A stretch of DNA of 64,000 nt, from positions 186,001 through 250,000 of the forward strand of contig NZ_JAMYDU010000004.1 of NCBI RefSeq assembly GCF_024138395.1, in the 5' to 3' direction. Numbering within the stretch: position 1 is the first letter of the stretch; each line of letters starts with the position of its first letter. Both the position numbers and the translations under genes were made by a program. This DNA is from Pseudomonas mandelii (GTDB lineage Bacteria > Pseudomonadota > Gammaproteobacteria > Pseudomonadales > Pseudomonadaceae). Positions 54,665 through 63,706 of this stretch are shown in pieces. Under the pieces are notes generated by a model. That model saw nothing but the letters and a program-made list of their open reading frames with translations, did not search any database and was not told the DNA's origin.

Positions 54665-55194
54665 GTGCTATTGCGCTCCTGCTGACGATACTCGCCGTCC
54701 AGGCTGACGAACTTCCGCCGCCGGCCTACCAACTAGCGGCGCATGACGCCGACATCCCTTCTACCGTGCTGTTCGCGATTGCTCTGCGGGAGAGTGGTAT
54801 CCGCGTCCGTGGTCGACTGCTGCCTTGGCCCTGGACGCTGAACATCGCCGGAACACCTTACCGCTTCGCCACTCGCCAGGCCGCCTGTAAGGCCTTGCTT
54901 CAGGCGCTAGCCCGACAAGACGCCAAGCGGGTCGATGCTGGACTCGGGCAAACCAACCTGGGTTACCACGGACAACGCTTTTCCAGCCCCTGTGAAGCCC
55001 TCGACCCCTACCAAAATCTCGCCGTCACTGCCGCACTGCTGCATGAGCATCACGCCACCACCGGTGATTGGATGTCAGCGGCCGGACGCTATCACCGCCC
55101 GGCGGGAGGAGCGGCGGCCGCACGTTACCGAGCAGGTTTTTCCCGGCAACTTGAACGACTGATGGTTTCTTTCGAACAAGGCACACCGCCATGA
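54646..55194 (+). CDS. Lytic transglycosylase (SLT domain)
   Basis: The 182-residue protein has a short signal (about 1-20) and an SLT domain: FAIALRESGIR with catalytic E49, GLGQTNLGYHG and YRAGFSRQL. It opens peptidoglycan locally for the conjugation channel, the equivalent of VirB1. Its ATG lies inside the end of the TIGR03759 gene (19-bp overlap). Confidence 0.85.
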   Translation: MATPRLSAIALLLTILAVQADELPPPAYQLAAHDADIPSTVLFAIALRESGIRVRGRLLPWPWTLNIAGTPYRFATRQAACKALLQALARQDAKRVDAGLGQTNLGYHGQRFSSPCEALDPYQNLAVTAALLHEHHATTGDWMSAAGRYHRPAGGAAAARYRAGFSRQLERLMVSFEQGTPP

Positions 55195-55706
55195 AGCGAA
55201 TCCCCCTTACCTGTTATTTCATCCTGCTCTTGGCACCTCTCGCCCAGCCGGAACTGACCGTAGCCGGGGATCAGCCTAGCGACTTCACCCGCCCCCATTT
55301 TCAGGTTGCCAGGTCGCCCATAAGCAACAACACCCAACCTGATCGGGCCATGCATGCGGACCTGTCCACGTTTGCCGATGAAGCCTGGATACTCCCCGTC
55401 CGCAGCTCTCACTTGAGCCCCGGCCAAATCACGTCTCGCGCCCTGAACATGCCCGGCTTGCGGCCCTTCTTTCTGGTCGGTGACGACCCCCAGTCACTGG
55501 CTTGGTTGCTTCAGCGCGCGACTCAACTGCAGGAAATGGGCGCAGCCGGTCTAGCGGTTGAAGTAACCGATACCGAAGCTTTGGCCCGAATTCGAGCAGC
55601 CGCTCCGGACATCACCATCCTGCCGGTCAACGGCAACGACATCGCCACCCGCCTGCAGATTGAGCACTACCCCGTCTTGATCACCGCTACCTCATTGGAA
55701 CAATGA
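55191..55706 (+). CDS. ICE protein, TIGR03765 (PFL_4695 family)
   Basis: The 171-residue exported protein has a signal peptide (about 1-25) followed by WILPVRSSHLSPGQITSRAL and GLRPFFLVGDDPQSLAWL, the family core. It has a RAMA/DsbC-like alpha/beta fold without cysteines and an unknown role in conjugation. ATGA overlap with the transglycosylase gene; traD starts 9 bp later. Confidence 0.85.
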   Translation: MKRIPLTCYFILLLAPLAQPELTVAGDQPSDFTRPHFQVARSPISNNTQPDRAMHADLSTFADEAWILPVRSSHLSPGQITSRALNMPGLRPFFLVGDDPQSLAWLLQRATQLQEMGAAGLAVEVTDTEALARIRAAAPDITILPVNGNDIATRLQIEHYPVLITATSLEQ

Positions 55707-55715
55707 GTCCAAGTC

Positions 55716-57875
55716 ATGGCCGAGCATGCGATGGAGTCCAAGCTCCGGCCAGCGGTGGAGTTGTACACCGTAACAATCTGCGTCGCTGCCGCGGTGTTGT
55801 GCGTGTACTCGCCCTGGGCTGTGGCCCTGTCACCCGAGATCGGTCTGGTTGCAGCGCTGGCCTATGCCCTGTTCGGCCTTATCCGGCTGAGACAAGCTTG
55901 GGAGGTGCTGCGTTATCGGCGCAATATCCGTCGGCTGCCCCGCTACGAGCTGACCAGTCGGCAGATTCCGGTCAGCCGCAAGCGTCTGTTCATGGGCCAA
56001 GGCTTTCGCTGGACCCGCCTGCACACCCAGCGCTTGGTCGAGGCCCAGGATCCGGCGGTCGCCCACTATGTCGACCAACCGACCAGCTACCGCCTGGCCC
56101 GTGGACTCGAACGGCGCCTGGAGCATGCACCGTTTCCACTCTCGATACTGGCCCGTGTCACGGCCTGGGACAGTGCCTTCAATCCGTTGCGGCCTTTGCC
56201 CCCGGTAGGTGGCTCGCCACTATTGCATGGGGTCGAGCCCGATGAAACGGAAGTCAGTCTGCCGCTGGGCGAACGGGTCGGACACACCCTGGTGCTCGGC
56301 ACTACCCGTGTCGGCAAGACCCGGCTCGCCGAGGTGTACATCACCCAGGACATTCATCGCATCGAACATGAGGTGGTCATCGTCTTCGATCCGAAGGGCG
56401 ATGCCGACCTGCTCAAACGGATGTACGTTGAAGCCAAGCGGGCCGGTCGGGATAAGGGGTTTTATGTTTTCCATCTAGGCTGGCCGGAGATCTCCGCTCG
56501 ATACAATGCGGTGGGACGCTTCGGGCGCATCTCGGAAGTGGCGTCGCGTATCGCCGGGCAGCTTAGCGGTGAAGGCAACTCCGCGGCCTTTCGCGAGTTC
56601 GCCTGGCGTTTCGTCAACATCATCGCCCGCGCCCTGATCGAGCTGGGCCGACGTCCGGACTACCTGCAGATCCAGCGCCATGTGGTCAATATCGACGCGC
56701 TGTTCATCGAGTACGCCCAGCAGTTCTTCGCAAAGACCGATCCGAAAGCCTGGGAAGTGATCGTCCAGCTTGAAGGCAAATTCACCGAGAAGAACATTCC
56801 GCGGCATATGGTCGGCCGCGAAAAGCGTGTGGTGACCATCGAGCAGTACCTGGCGGTGAAGCGGGTCTTTGACCCGGTGCTGGATGGGTTGCGCTCGGCG
56901 GTGCGTTACGACCGAACCTACTTCGACAAGATTGTCGCCTCGCTACTGCCGCTGCTGGAGAAACTCACCACTGGCAAGACCGCCCAGTTGCTGGCCCCGA
57001 ACTACACCGACCTGGACGACCCGCGACCAATCTTCGACTGGATGCAGGTCATCCGGAAACGCGGCATCGTTTATGTCGGCCTGGACGCGCTGACCGATGC
57101 CGAGGTGGCCGCCGCTGTGGGCAACTCCATGTTCGCCGACCTGGTCTCGGTCGCCGGACACATCTACAAACACGGCATCGACCATGGCCTGCCCAAATCG
57201 GGTAACTACAGTGACAAGTTGCCGATCAACCTCCACGCCGATGAGTTCAACGAGTTGATGGGTGATGAATTCATCCCGCTGATCAACAAGGGTGGTGGCG
57301 CGGGTATCCAGGTGACGGCGTACACCCAGACCCTCAGCGATATCGAAGCACGTATCGGCAACCGGGCCAAAGCCGGCCAGGTCATCGGTAATTTCAACAC
57401 CCTGCAGATGCTTAGGGTGCGCGAAACCGCCACCGCCGAATTGCTCACCCAACAGTTACCCAAGATCAACGTGCTGACCAAAACCCTGGTATCGGGTGCC
57501 ACCGACACCTCCGATCCTGAAGCCAACACGGATTTCACCTCCTCCTCGCAGGATCGTGTCAGCAGCACCAGTGTGCCGCTGATCGAGCCTGCGCATATCG
57601 TCAGTCTACCCAAGGGACAGATGTTCTCCTTCCAGGCCGGTGGCCAGCTCTGGAAAGTCCGCATGCCGTTGCCAAAACCCTCCAACGACGATGCCATGCC
57701 CAAGGACCTGCAGGAACTCACTCAGCGGATGCGCGCCAGCTACAACGAACAGGCGGGTCACTGGTGGAGTGCAAGTGGCGGCGGCCCGACGCTCGACTTC
57801 GATCCAGATCGGGTTACGCCTCCACGCCCCTCTGTAGCGGTGGACACGAGTGGGCCTACTCAGGAGGTCCCATAA
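55716..57875 (+). CDS. traD: Conjugative coupling ATPase TraD (SXT/TOL type)
   Basis: The 719-residue type IV coupling protein (TIGR03743) has two N-terminal TM helices (about 18-60), Walker A GTTRVGKT (about 194-201) and Walker B VVIVFDPKGDADLL (about 216-229), with VTAYTQTLSDIEARIGNRAK as sensor region. It docks the relaxase-DNA complex to the secretion channel and pumps DNA. Intact, which means the ICE keeps at least part of its transfer function. Confidence 0.95.
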   Translation: MAEHAMESKLRPAVELYTVTICVAAAVLCVYSPWAVALSPEIGLVAALAYALFGLIRLRQAWEVLRYRRNIRRLPRYELTSRQIPVSRKRLFMGQGFRWTRLHTQRLVEAQDPAVAHYVDQPTSYRLARGLERRLEHAPFPLSILARVTAWDSAFNPLRPLPPVGGSPLLHGVEPDETEVSLPLGERVGHTLVLGTTRVGKTRLAEVYITQDIHRIEHEVVIVFDPKGDADLLKRMYVEAKRAGRDKGFYVFHLGWPEISARYNAVGRFGRISEVASRIAGQLSGEGNSAAFREFAWRFVNIIARALIELGRRPDYLQIQRHVVNIDALFIEYAQQFFAKTDPKAWEVIVQLEGKFTEKNIPRHMVGREKRVVTIEQYLAVKRVFDPVLDGLRSAVRYDRTYFDKIVASLLPLLEKLTTGKTAQLLAPNYTDLDDPRPIFDWMQVIRKRGIVYVGLDALTDAEVAAAVGNSMFADLVSVAGHIYKHGIDHGLPKSGNYSDKLPINLHADEFNELMGDEFIPLINKGGGAGIQVTAYTQTLSDIEARIGNRAKAGQVIGNFNTLQMLRVRETATAELLTQQLPKINVLTKTLVSGATDTSDPEANTDFTSSSQDRVSSTSVPLIEPAHIVSLPKGQMFSFQAGGQLWKVRMPLPKPSNDDAMPKDLQELTQRMRASYNEQAGHWWSASGGGPTLDFDPDRVTPPRPSVAVDTSGPTQEVP

Positions 57876-57912
57876 CGATGTCGGCCCAACGCGCCTCACG
57901 GAGTCTGGGGGG

Positions 57913-58641
57913 ATGAGTTCAGCTCAGAACCCTCCACCGCAACCCATCCAGCGCCCAGGGCTAATCGTCTCGGCGATTAACCTGGTCCTGCACGTCATCG
58001 GTTTGCTGATCGCCTCGTTGCTGTTCTCGATTCTGATCGAGTGGGCCGGTCTGCTGCTGTTCTGGGGTGATCAAGGCTGGCGACACAGTCAGGCGATGCT
58101 GAGCAGCGAACTGGGCTGGCTCAGTGAGCACTTCAAATCCTCACTGATCCTCCAGCAGCCTGGGCAGACGGTTTTCCAGTGGCTGGATTTCCTCCAGCAG
58201 TGGTTGTTGGTCCAGACCGGTTTTGCGGACTTTGCACAGCAGGCGCGGGTGTCGAGCCAGGGCAAGGGTTTCTGGGGCTGGATCAATCAACTGTATGTGA
58301 GTATTGAGGACTTTGTGCTGGCGGCGGTGTATGTCAGCTTCACCTTTGTGGTGCGCCTGACCATTTTGGCCTTGGCGACTCCCCTGTTTCTGCTGGCCAT
58401 GTTCACCGGTTTTATCGACGGCCTGATGCGCCGCGACCTACGAAAATTTGGAGCCGGGCGCGAAAGCAGTTTTGTCTATCACCGGGCCAAGCGAGCGGTC
58501 ATCCCACTGCTGATCGTGCCCTGGATCCTTTACCTGTCTCTGCCCTTTTCGCTCAATCCCATGGTTGTTTTTGTGCCTTGCGCCGTGATGCTCGGGGTGG
58601 CCATGGCCATCACAGCGGCGACATTCAAAAAATATCTCTGA
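57913..58641 (+). CDS. ICE membrane protein TIGR03747 (PFL_4697 family)
   Basis: The 242-residue protein has four TM helices (for example LIVSAINLVLHVIGLLIASL near 17-40 and FVVRLTILALATPLFLLAMF near 155-180). TIGR03747 normally follows traD. I start it at 57913 where GGGGGG precedes the ATG. The next backbone gene expected here (TIGR03758) is replaced by an integrase and a small-gene array. Confidence 0.85.
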   Translation: MSSAQNPPPQPIQRPGLIVSAINLVLHVIGLLIASLLFSILIEWAGLLLFWGDQGWRHSQAMLSSELGWLSEHFKSSLILQQPGQTVFQWLDFLQQWLLVQTGFADFAQQARVSSQGKGFWGWINQLYVSIEDFVLAAVYVSFTFVVRLTILALATPLFLLAMFTGFIDGLMRRDLRKFGAGRESSFVYHRAKRAVIPLLIVPWILYLSLPFSLNPMVVFVPCAVMLGVAMAITAATFKKYL

Positions 58642-58779
58642 GTGCGACACGAATGCTTATCTGCGGAAGTGTTCAGGAGGCCAGCTCATGAGAGGCCCAA
58701 GCTCCCGGTCGTAAGGAACCGCCAGTCCCGCGTTAGTGGACAACCCTCACAGGTGTTTGGCTTCGAGAGGAGTTTGATC

Positions 58780-59763
58780 ATGGCATTGGTTGGTAGAAGA
58801 GACGGGCGCAATTTTGGCTATGGCCGACAACTGAGTTATGCCGGACCGAAAGCCTTGCGCGATTTTTTTGGCGGAGGACATTACGCCACGGTCAAGGCGC
58901 ACAGTGATCGCTGGCAGGCGTTTGTCCGCTGGTGTCGTTCGGAGAATGGGCCGGGATTTAACAATGCGCGACAGATAGATCGGCAGACCTTGCTGGACTA
59001 CGCAGAGCATCTGCGCCAACAAGTTGAACAAGGCGCTATCGGCATCGCTACTGCGCAAAACCGGTTGTCCAGCGTGAACCGGACTATGGCGGCGCTTCGC
59101 GGCGATCAGTCTGTGAAGGTGCCGAGTCCGAGTATGGCCGTGGGAATGCGGCGCACCAGTGTTCGTCGCTCGATGCCGCAAGGCCAAGACCACGAACAGG
59201 TTAAGCGGATCGTCGACGTGCTCTGCGAACACCAAATGCCGCGTGCGGCGGCTATCGTTCAGTTGGCGCGAGCCACCGGCATGCGCTTGCGCGAGGCCAT
59301 TTTGGCCGATCTACCGCGCCTAAAACATGAGACCGAACACTGCGGCAAACTCAACATCCTAGATGGCATTCAAGGTGGCCGTTCACGTGCGTCGGCGCTT
59401 CGTTGGATCACGGTAAATGATCCAATTCATGACGCGCTGAAATTTGCCGAACAGGTTTCGCCCAACGGTAGCCGCAACCTGCTTGCACCGAACGAAAGCT
59501 ATGTCGATTTACAACGGCAAATCATCCGCCCCGCACGAGAGATCCTCCATTCGCACAACCTCAAAGGCTTCCACGAACTTCGGATCGCCTATGCGTGCGA
59601 ACGCTATGAGCAGATCACTCATCATCTCGCGCCCATCAACGGTGGCCGTTGCTACCAACTCGACCGACGCCTAGATCAGGATGCCCGAGTGCAAATCAGC
59701 TACGAGTTGGGCTCGGCCGTATCGACCTGTTATCGACTTACATTGGTAGTCGAACATGAGTAA
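58780..59763 (+). pseudogene. Tyrosine recombinase ('integrase domain' type), probable 3' frameshift
   Basis: AGGAG lies 7 bp before the ATG. The 327-residue frame has an N-terminal core-binding domain and a catalytic domain with R169 (TGMRLREA) and H265-E-L-R268 (FHELRIAY). At the end, where a LGHGR...Y motif belongs, the frame reads ELGSAVSTCYRL. One base on, from 59715, another frame gives GRIDLLSTYIGSRT and a stop at 59759, the usual ending with the catalytic tyrosine. A one-base loss near 59713 would explain this. If real, the recombinase is dead or altered; if a sequencing error, it is intact. Confidence 0.7.
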
Positions 59764-59875
59764 GCCATTCGATATGGAGCCGTTGCTACTGCTCGCGAAC
59801 GTAGTCCGACATGATCGGATCAGCCGTGACGTGTGAATTGTGCTGGTGGATCTTTGGGAATGGCATGGTCGTTTC

Positions 59876-60073
59876 CTATGCGGATGGCTTCGGGACGCGA
59901 GACATCAGTAACCCGCACACTTCGCATAAATAGCTGTCATCTAGCCCGTTTCTGAGGCCCTTGATCGAAATACTCTCCCAGCACTTCGAATATGGCTGAT
60001 CGTTCTCGGTGGTTTTCTCTTCGCCCTGGTGGCCGTTGGGGCAAGCAAAGTATTCATACGTGCGCATGGTCAT
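59876..60073 (-). CDS. Small zinc-ribbon-like hypothetical protein
   Basis: The 65-residue protein with FACPNGHQGEEKTTEN and LCEVCGLLM, two Cys pairs that probably bind zinc. Last gene (in transcription order) of the leftward small-gene array, facing the integrase. Unknown function. Confidence 0.6.
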   Translation of the reverse strand: MTMRTYEYFACPNGHQGEEKTTENDQPYSKCWESISIKGLRNGLDDSYLCEVCGLLMSRVPKPSA

Positions 60074-60098
60074 AGCCGTGGTTTCCTCTAGCTGGTGA

Positions 60099-60482
60099 TC
60101 AGCCTGCGAACCTTTCCCATTTTTTGATCGCTGCGCTGGTTTTATCCACGTCTATACCACTGACGAGTGAATCGGCAAATGCAAGGTGAGCCTCCATGTA
60201 ACTGTCAAAGTCCCTCACCTGGACACCATTCGAAAGAGCGCGACTCCACCAAGAAAATGCGACTACCAGCTTACCGAGTTCAGGGTCATGCTGATCTTTC
60301 ATTCGCTCAAGACCGCCATCGTTATGAGCTACCGCCCAGCCAAAGGCTTTGGAAAAGTCCCGAACCTTCTGCGGCTGTGAACCGCTTGCTAGCTTTTTAT
60401 GAATAGCAGCGTGAGTTTTTTGATCCTCTATCAAAGAAGACACATAAAGAAGCCCGCAGATGCGGCAGGTAGCAGTGCTCAT
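60099..60482 (-). CDS. Hypothetical protein with C2H2-type zinc finger
   Basis: The product is 127 residues from the ATG at 60482. The N-terminus CRICGLLYVSSLIEDQKTHA plus AIH matches the C-x2-C-G-x-x-Y...H-x3-H finger known from ESCO-type acetyltransferases; the rest is a helical domain. GGGGATC lies upstream. A conserved leader box (60508-60530) precedes it. Confidence 0.6.
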   Translation of the reverse strand: MSTATCRICGLLYVSSLIEDQKTHAAIHKKLASGSQPQKVRDFSKAFGWAVAHNDGGLERMKDQHDPELGKLVVAFSWWSRALSNGVQVRDFDSYMEAHLAFADSLVSGIDVDKTSAAIKKWERFAG

Positions 60483-60507
60483 AATGCTGATCCCCTTGTA
60501 AACGTGG

Positions 60508-60530
60508 ACGCGAAAGTGGTCCTCTCCTAC
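60508..60530 (-). repeat. Conserved leader box, copy A
   Basis: On the minus strand it reads GTAGGAGAGGACCACTTTCG. It lies 26-48 bp upstream of the zinc-finger gene start. A weak stem (AGCC/GGCT, 60537-60556) lies on its 5' side. Same box as copies B-E. Confidence 0.55.
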
Positions 60531-60627
60531 GGGCTTAGCCTGCACATTGGCGGGCTGGCCGTGGAGCGGCGTTTCCGTGATTACTTGAGCCTAATTTTCA
60601 GCCTATCGCCCCGATAGTGTTCAGCGT

Positions 60628-61017
60628 CTACTTGGCTGTTCGTGGAAACAATTCGTCACATGCGCTCGCCTGATAACGATTCTTCGTATCAAGCAGGCAC
60701 TCTTCCGCAGAGGAATATCCGTAGACCTTCTTTGAAGCCCACGGCCCCACTGCTAGACCAACAGCGAAGGCAATAGCGGCAATCGCTGCTATAGGAACTA
60801 AGCCAGTCAGCTTTTTCGCAGGGGCCGAATCTGGCACGCTGCCACTGGGTCGATTTGATCGAAGGGATGCCACTGCTTGCAAATACTCACGGGCAGTCAG
60901 CTCCCCTTCATCGTATTTGCGGAAAAGTACAATCTGCTTTGCCAGTTCCGGGGTCAAGGACTTGAGGTCAATAATCGCCAGTTCGTCGGCGCTCAGATCA
61001 TCCAGTTCATCTGCCAT
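60628..61017 (-). CDS. Single-TM hypothetical protein
   Basis: The 129-residue protein starts MADELDDLSADELAIIDLKS with an acidic helical N-terminus and has one TM helix (about 73-92, IAAIAAIAFAVGLAVGPW) followed by a short domain with two cysteines (EECLLDTKNRYQASACDELF). The start at 61017 is chosen because the protein there begins cleanly; the frame is open further 5'. Unknown function. Confidence 0.55.
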   Translation of the reverse strand: MADELDDLSADELAIIDLKSLTPELAKQIVLFRKYDEGELTAREYLQAVASLRSNRPSGSVPDSAPAKKLTGLVPIAAIAAIAFAVGLAVGPWASKKVYGYSSAEECLLDTKNRYQASACDELFPRTAK

Positions 61018-61136
61018 GTTCAAACCCTTCCGACTCCGCCAGAGCGTGCCGTAGCTCAATGAGCTGGGTACGCGCTGAGTCAACAATGGTTTTTTCGAGC
61101 TGGTTCATCTGCCGCTGACCCTCAACGATTTCGCGG

Positions 61137-61160
61137 ACTCGAAAATTGCGCCTCTCCTAC
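61137..61160 (-). repeat. Conserved leader box, copy B
   Basis: Minus strand: GTAGGAGAGGCGCAATTTTC. A stem ACTGCC/GGCAGT (61159-61186) abuts it. It lies about 120 bp upstream of the single-TM gene start. Confidence 0.55.
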
Positions 61161-61202
61161 TGCCGAAGTCCGCAAGCGCGGGCAGTGAGTGGCAGTCTTT
61201 TC

Positions 61203-61451
61203 CTATCGACTTTCGGCCAATTTTTGAGCTAGGTCCTGGAACGATCGATCATCTGGTCCATTACGTCTGAACGCAGAAAGCAACGTCAGCATAAAATTGT
61301 AATTTCTGGCATCCATCGCACGTAGCTGAGAGCCTATGTCGAACGGATATTTTTGGGCGTTCCAAAGGTGCAATACGAACGCTTGCAGTGGCGGTTGCTG
61401 CAAGATTGTCTGGGCATGAATAGCAAACTCACTGGTAACCCCGGTGGCCAT
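61203..61451 (-). CDS. Small hypothetical protein (DUF7673-like)
   Basis: The 82-residue protein has FVLHLWNAQKYPFDIGSQLR and MDARNYNFMLTLLSAF, which fits the small DUF7673-type family found on Pseudomonas ICEs and plasmids. Function unknown. Leader box copy C precedes it at 61474-61499. Confidence 0.55.
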   Translation of the reverse strand: MATGVTSEFAIHAQTILQQPPLQAFVLHLWNAQKYPFDIGSQLRAMDARNYNFMLTLLSAFRRNGPDDRSFQDLAQKLAESR

Positions 61452-61473
61452 GTTGATTCCCTGTCATTTGCGG

Positions 61474-61499
61474 GACGCGAAAACCGCGCCTCTTCTACT
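61474..61499 (-). repeat. Conserved leader box, copy C
   Basis: Minus strand: GTAGAAGAGGCGCGGTTTTC then GCGTC. A perfect stem GCCCAGC/GCTGGGC (61506-61527) lies on its 5' side. It lies 23-48 bp upstream of the 82-residue gene. Confidence 0.6.
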
Positions 61500-61580
61500 G
61501 CCGCTGCCCAGCGTTTGACGGCTGGGCTTGGCATGCACCTGGGAAGGATTTTCCGTTATCCGATCACGGGTAAGCTAGCA

Positions 61581-62243
61581 TCAGATGCGTTTGGAAAAAC
61601 CAGTAACTGTCTTTGCAGGTGCGGTTTCGAAAGCAGTTGAGCGGTCATGGGCCTCGATTACAAAGGCGCGCATATACTGTTTTACCAACGGCTTCAGGCG
61701 CTCGTGAGCTTTGTCGAGGTCGAGGAGCTCGGCGTTTTTAACCCATACCGGATACTTGTTCGCCAGATCCGCGTCAGCCTTTGACCCGGCGTGTTTGATC
61801 AGGTTGTTGAGCATTCTCAACTCATCCACCGCCTCGAAGCCTACGAGCTTGGGAACCGTCAATTTCTAACTGGGGTACGCCAAGAAGAATTTTACCGATC
61901 TTCTTTTGACCGATGTCTGGAAACGTTGATCCAAGCACACGCTTTATGTGTGTCTCGACTTGTCGATATAGACCACTGATCGCGAGTGCATGACCGAGCT
62001 TCTTAGCTTCACCTAGTTGGTAAAAATCATCCTCGAGGAAAGACTGGTAGGCCTCCATTTCGCCTTCGTTCTCGAAGCTATCCGCGCTCAATCCTTCATA
62101 CTGTTCACGAAGGTGTTTCTCGCTCTGACTTGCAGCGGGTGCAGCAGCGAGTGGAATTCATCCAGCACGTCAAAACTGTGTAAAAGATGGATGGTCCTCA
62201 GGCTCCGCCCGAAGCTGAAAGATTTTTTTGGTGTGGTGCTCAT
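61581..62243 (-). pseudogene. HEPN-like hypothetical gene with two frameshifts
   Basis: Three consecutive frames make one protein. From the ATG at 62243: MSTTPKKSFSFGRSLRTIHL to DVLDEFHSLL; then AAAPAASQSEKHLREQYEGL to IGKILLGVPQLEI; then VPKLVGFEAVDELRMLNNLI to GFSKRI at 61581. The shifts fall near 62150 and near 61855. The end has the LRMLNNLIKHAG pattern of HEPN-type proteins. About 220 residues if repaired. Unknown function. Confidence 0.5.
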
Positions 62244-62366
62244 ATCTGTTCCCTGCTCGATCATGAGGGCCGAAAGCACCCTGTTCCTATTGCAAAGCCC
62301 GCAACAGAGGCGGGCTGATGGCACAGCGATTTTCCTCGAACAAATGGTTCGTTATGCGTAGTGGGG

Positions 62367-62621
62367 TTACTTCGCTTGAGCGGTATCAGGCGTTGCCTCC
62401 CAGGCCTCCTGCCGGGCCTTGTCGGTGGCCCGCCCCAGCTCCATCGCTTCCGCCTGGGTGAACAGACCGACAATGCGCAGTTCATAGATCTGCCCTTTCA
62501 GCTTGCCGAACCGGTAGCGGCGCAACTTCGGCTCGGCGTTGACGCGCAAGGTTTCGATACTGGTGCGAATCGACGCCATACGCCGTTCTTTCAGCTCTGC
62601 CCATTCGGCTTCAGTCATCAT
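62367..62621 (-). CDS. Small hypothetical ICE protein
   Basis: An 84-residue, basic, helical protein (AEWAELKERRMASIRTSIET; FGKLKGQIYELRIVGLFTQA). GAGTAGGAAAAATGCACC precedes the ATG. Unknown family; part of the leftward array. Confidence 0.6.
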   Translation of the reverse strand: MMTEAEWAELKERRMASIRTSIETLRVNAEPKLRRYRFGKLKGQIYELRIVGLFTQAEAMELGRATDKARQEAWEATPDTAQAK

Positions 62622-62633
62622 GGTGCATTTTTC

Positions 62634-62822
62634 CTACTCATTTGCCATATGGTTGGCTTTGTCATGCCATTTGCGAATGGCCTCAGACTCCGAGTCTCCC
62701 CGAACCGCGACGGGCTTACCTCGGAAGTCCGCACTTGCGCGGAAGCCCCCCTTATCCTTACCAACCCAACCTTCTACCTGTTCCCCATCGATTGAGGCAT
62801 AAAATCGTTTTGCTCCGCTCAT
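62634..62822 (-). CDS. Small hypothetical protein
   Basis: A 62-residue protein starting MSGAKRFYASIDGEQVEGWV with a compact beta-rich pattern. GGAGG lies before the start. No family recognised; in the leftward array. Confidence 0.5.
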   Translation of the reverse strand: MSGAKRFYASIDGEQVEGWVGKDKGGFRASADFRGKPVAVRGDSESEAIRKWHDKANHMANE

Positions 62823-62893
62823 GGCCGTGGCCTCCTTGAAGTTTGGTCAAACAAAGCATGCCATCACGACAGCGGAGCAAGGGCGATTTTCCT

Positions 62894-63037
62894 TCACATT
62901 TCGAGGGGGCGGCGCGGACCATCGATCCCGGTTTCGAGGTCGAATGCTTTCACCAGCATGGCTTTCGGCGCGTCGAAGTTCGGCGCTGACTCCGCCTGGC
63001 AATTTGCGCCGTAACGATAGAACCCGTCACGGGCCAT
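62894..63037 (-). CDS. Very small hypothetical protein
   Basis: About 47 residues from the ATG at 63037 (MARDGFYRYGANCQAESAPN). The open frame runs further upstream but overlaps the next gene's end. Weakly supported; kept because it fits the spacing of the array. Confidence 0.35.
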   Translation of the reverse strand: MARDGFYRYGANCQAESAPNFDAPKAMLVKAFDLETGIDGPRRPLEM

Positions 63038-63068
63038 GTCGTCTTTGCACCTGGGCGAATTTTCCTGC

Positions 63069-63614
63069 TTATTCGGCGTTGTTGCCCGTCGTGTTCTTCG
63101 CTGCACCTTTCATCCAAGCGAAGATATCGAAGTGTTCGTCATCCTCTCCGGCAGTGATTTTGGGGCTTCCGACATCGCCTTCCAGATCCGTGTTCGCGGT
63201 GATCAGGACCGTTTCCTCATCGACCGGCGTAGCCCCTCGCAATAACAAACGATCATGAAAAGATGGAACCATATCGACGACCAGCAGCAGGTAATCGTTA
63301 GCGGCTGCAACTCGGTACAACGCCCCGATTAACCTCTTCCCGAGACGCTGATGTGTCATGATCTCCGGCATCAAAATATTCGGGATTTGCATCTGTCTGG
63401 CGTCGTGAAGGAATTGGAGCCTGAGAACGAGGGTTTTCCCTTCCCTCTCCGCATCCTGCTGGCAACGCACTTCGATTAGAGACTTACCTTCATTCGGCTT
63501 ATGCTTCAGTTCGATTTTGGCATTTGTCAGATTGTCCAACCCAGGCCCGAGCATTTCGCATATGACCGAGTAGGCGATATCAGTGACCGCTCGCGCAGCG
63601 TTTGTCAGTTCCAC
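63069..63614 (-). CDS. Hypothetical protein, GNAT-like middle region
   Basis: The 181-residue protein starts at a GTG (63614) reading MELTNAARAVTDIAYSV. The segment MTHQRLGKRLIGALYRVAAA, then LLLVVDMVPSFHDRLLLRGA, resembles the acetyl-CoA loop and following strand of GNAT acetyltransferases. This is suggestive only. Leader box copy D precedes it. Confidence 0.5.
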   Translation of the reverse strand: MELTNAARAVTDIAYSVICEMLGPGLDNLTNAKIELKHKPNEGKSLIEVRCQQDAEREGKTLVLRLQFLHDARQMQIPNILMPEIMTHQRLGKRLIGALYRVAAANDYLLLVVDMVPSFHDRLLLRGATPVDEETVLITANTDLEGDVGSPKITAGEDDEHFDIFAWMKGAAKNTTGNNAE

Positions 63615-63635
63615 ATTTTTTCCTACTCGATCCTG

Positions 63636-63660
63636 GGAACGAAAATCGTCCCTCTCCTAC
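63636..63660 (-). repeat. Conserved leader box, copy D
   Basis: Minus strand: GTAGGAGAGGGACGATTTTC. A perfect 8-bp stem TAGCCCCG/CGGGGCTA (63666-63686) lies on its 5' side. It lies 22-46 bp upstream of the GTG start at 63614. Confidence 0.6.
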
Positions 63661-63706
63661 GGGCTTAGCCCCGACTGGCGGGGCTATGGTGCTACGGGAA
63701 TTTCCT

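Noticed and set aside
55703..56245. 180-codon ORF overlapping the start of traD
   Set aside because: Shadow of traD; the traD frame carries the TM helices and Walker motifs.
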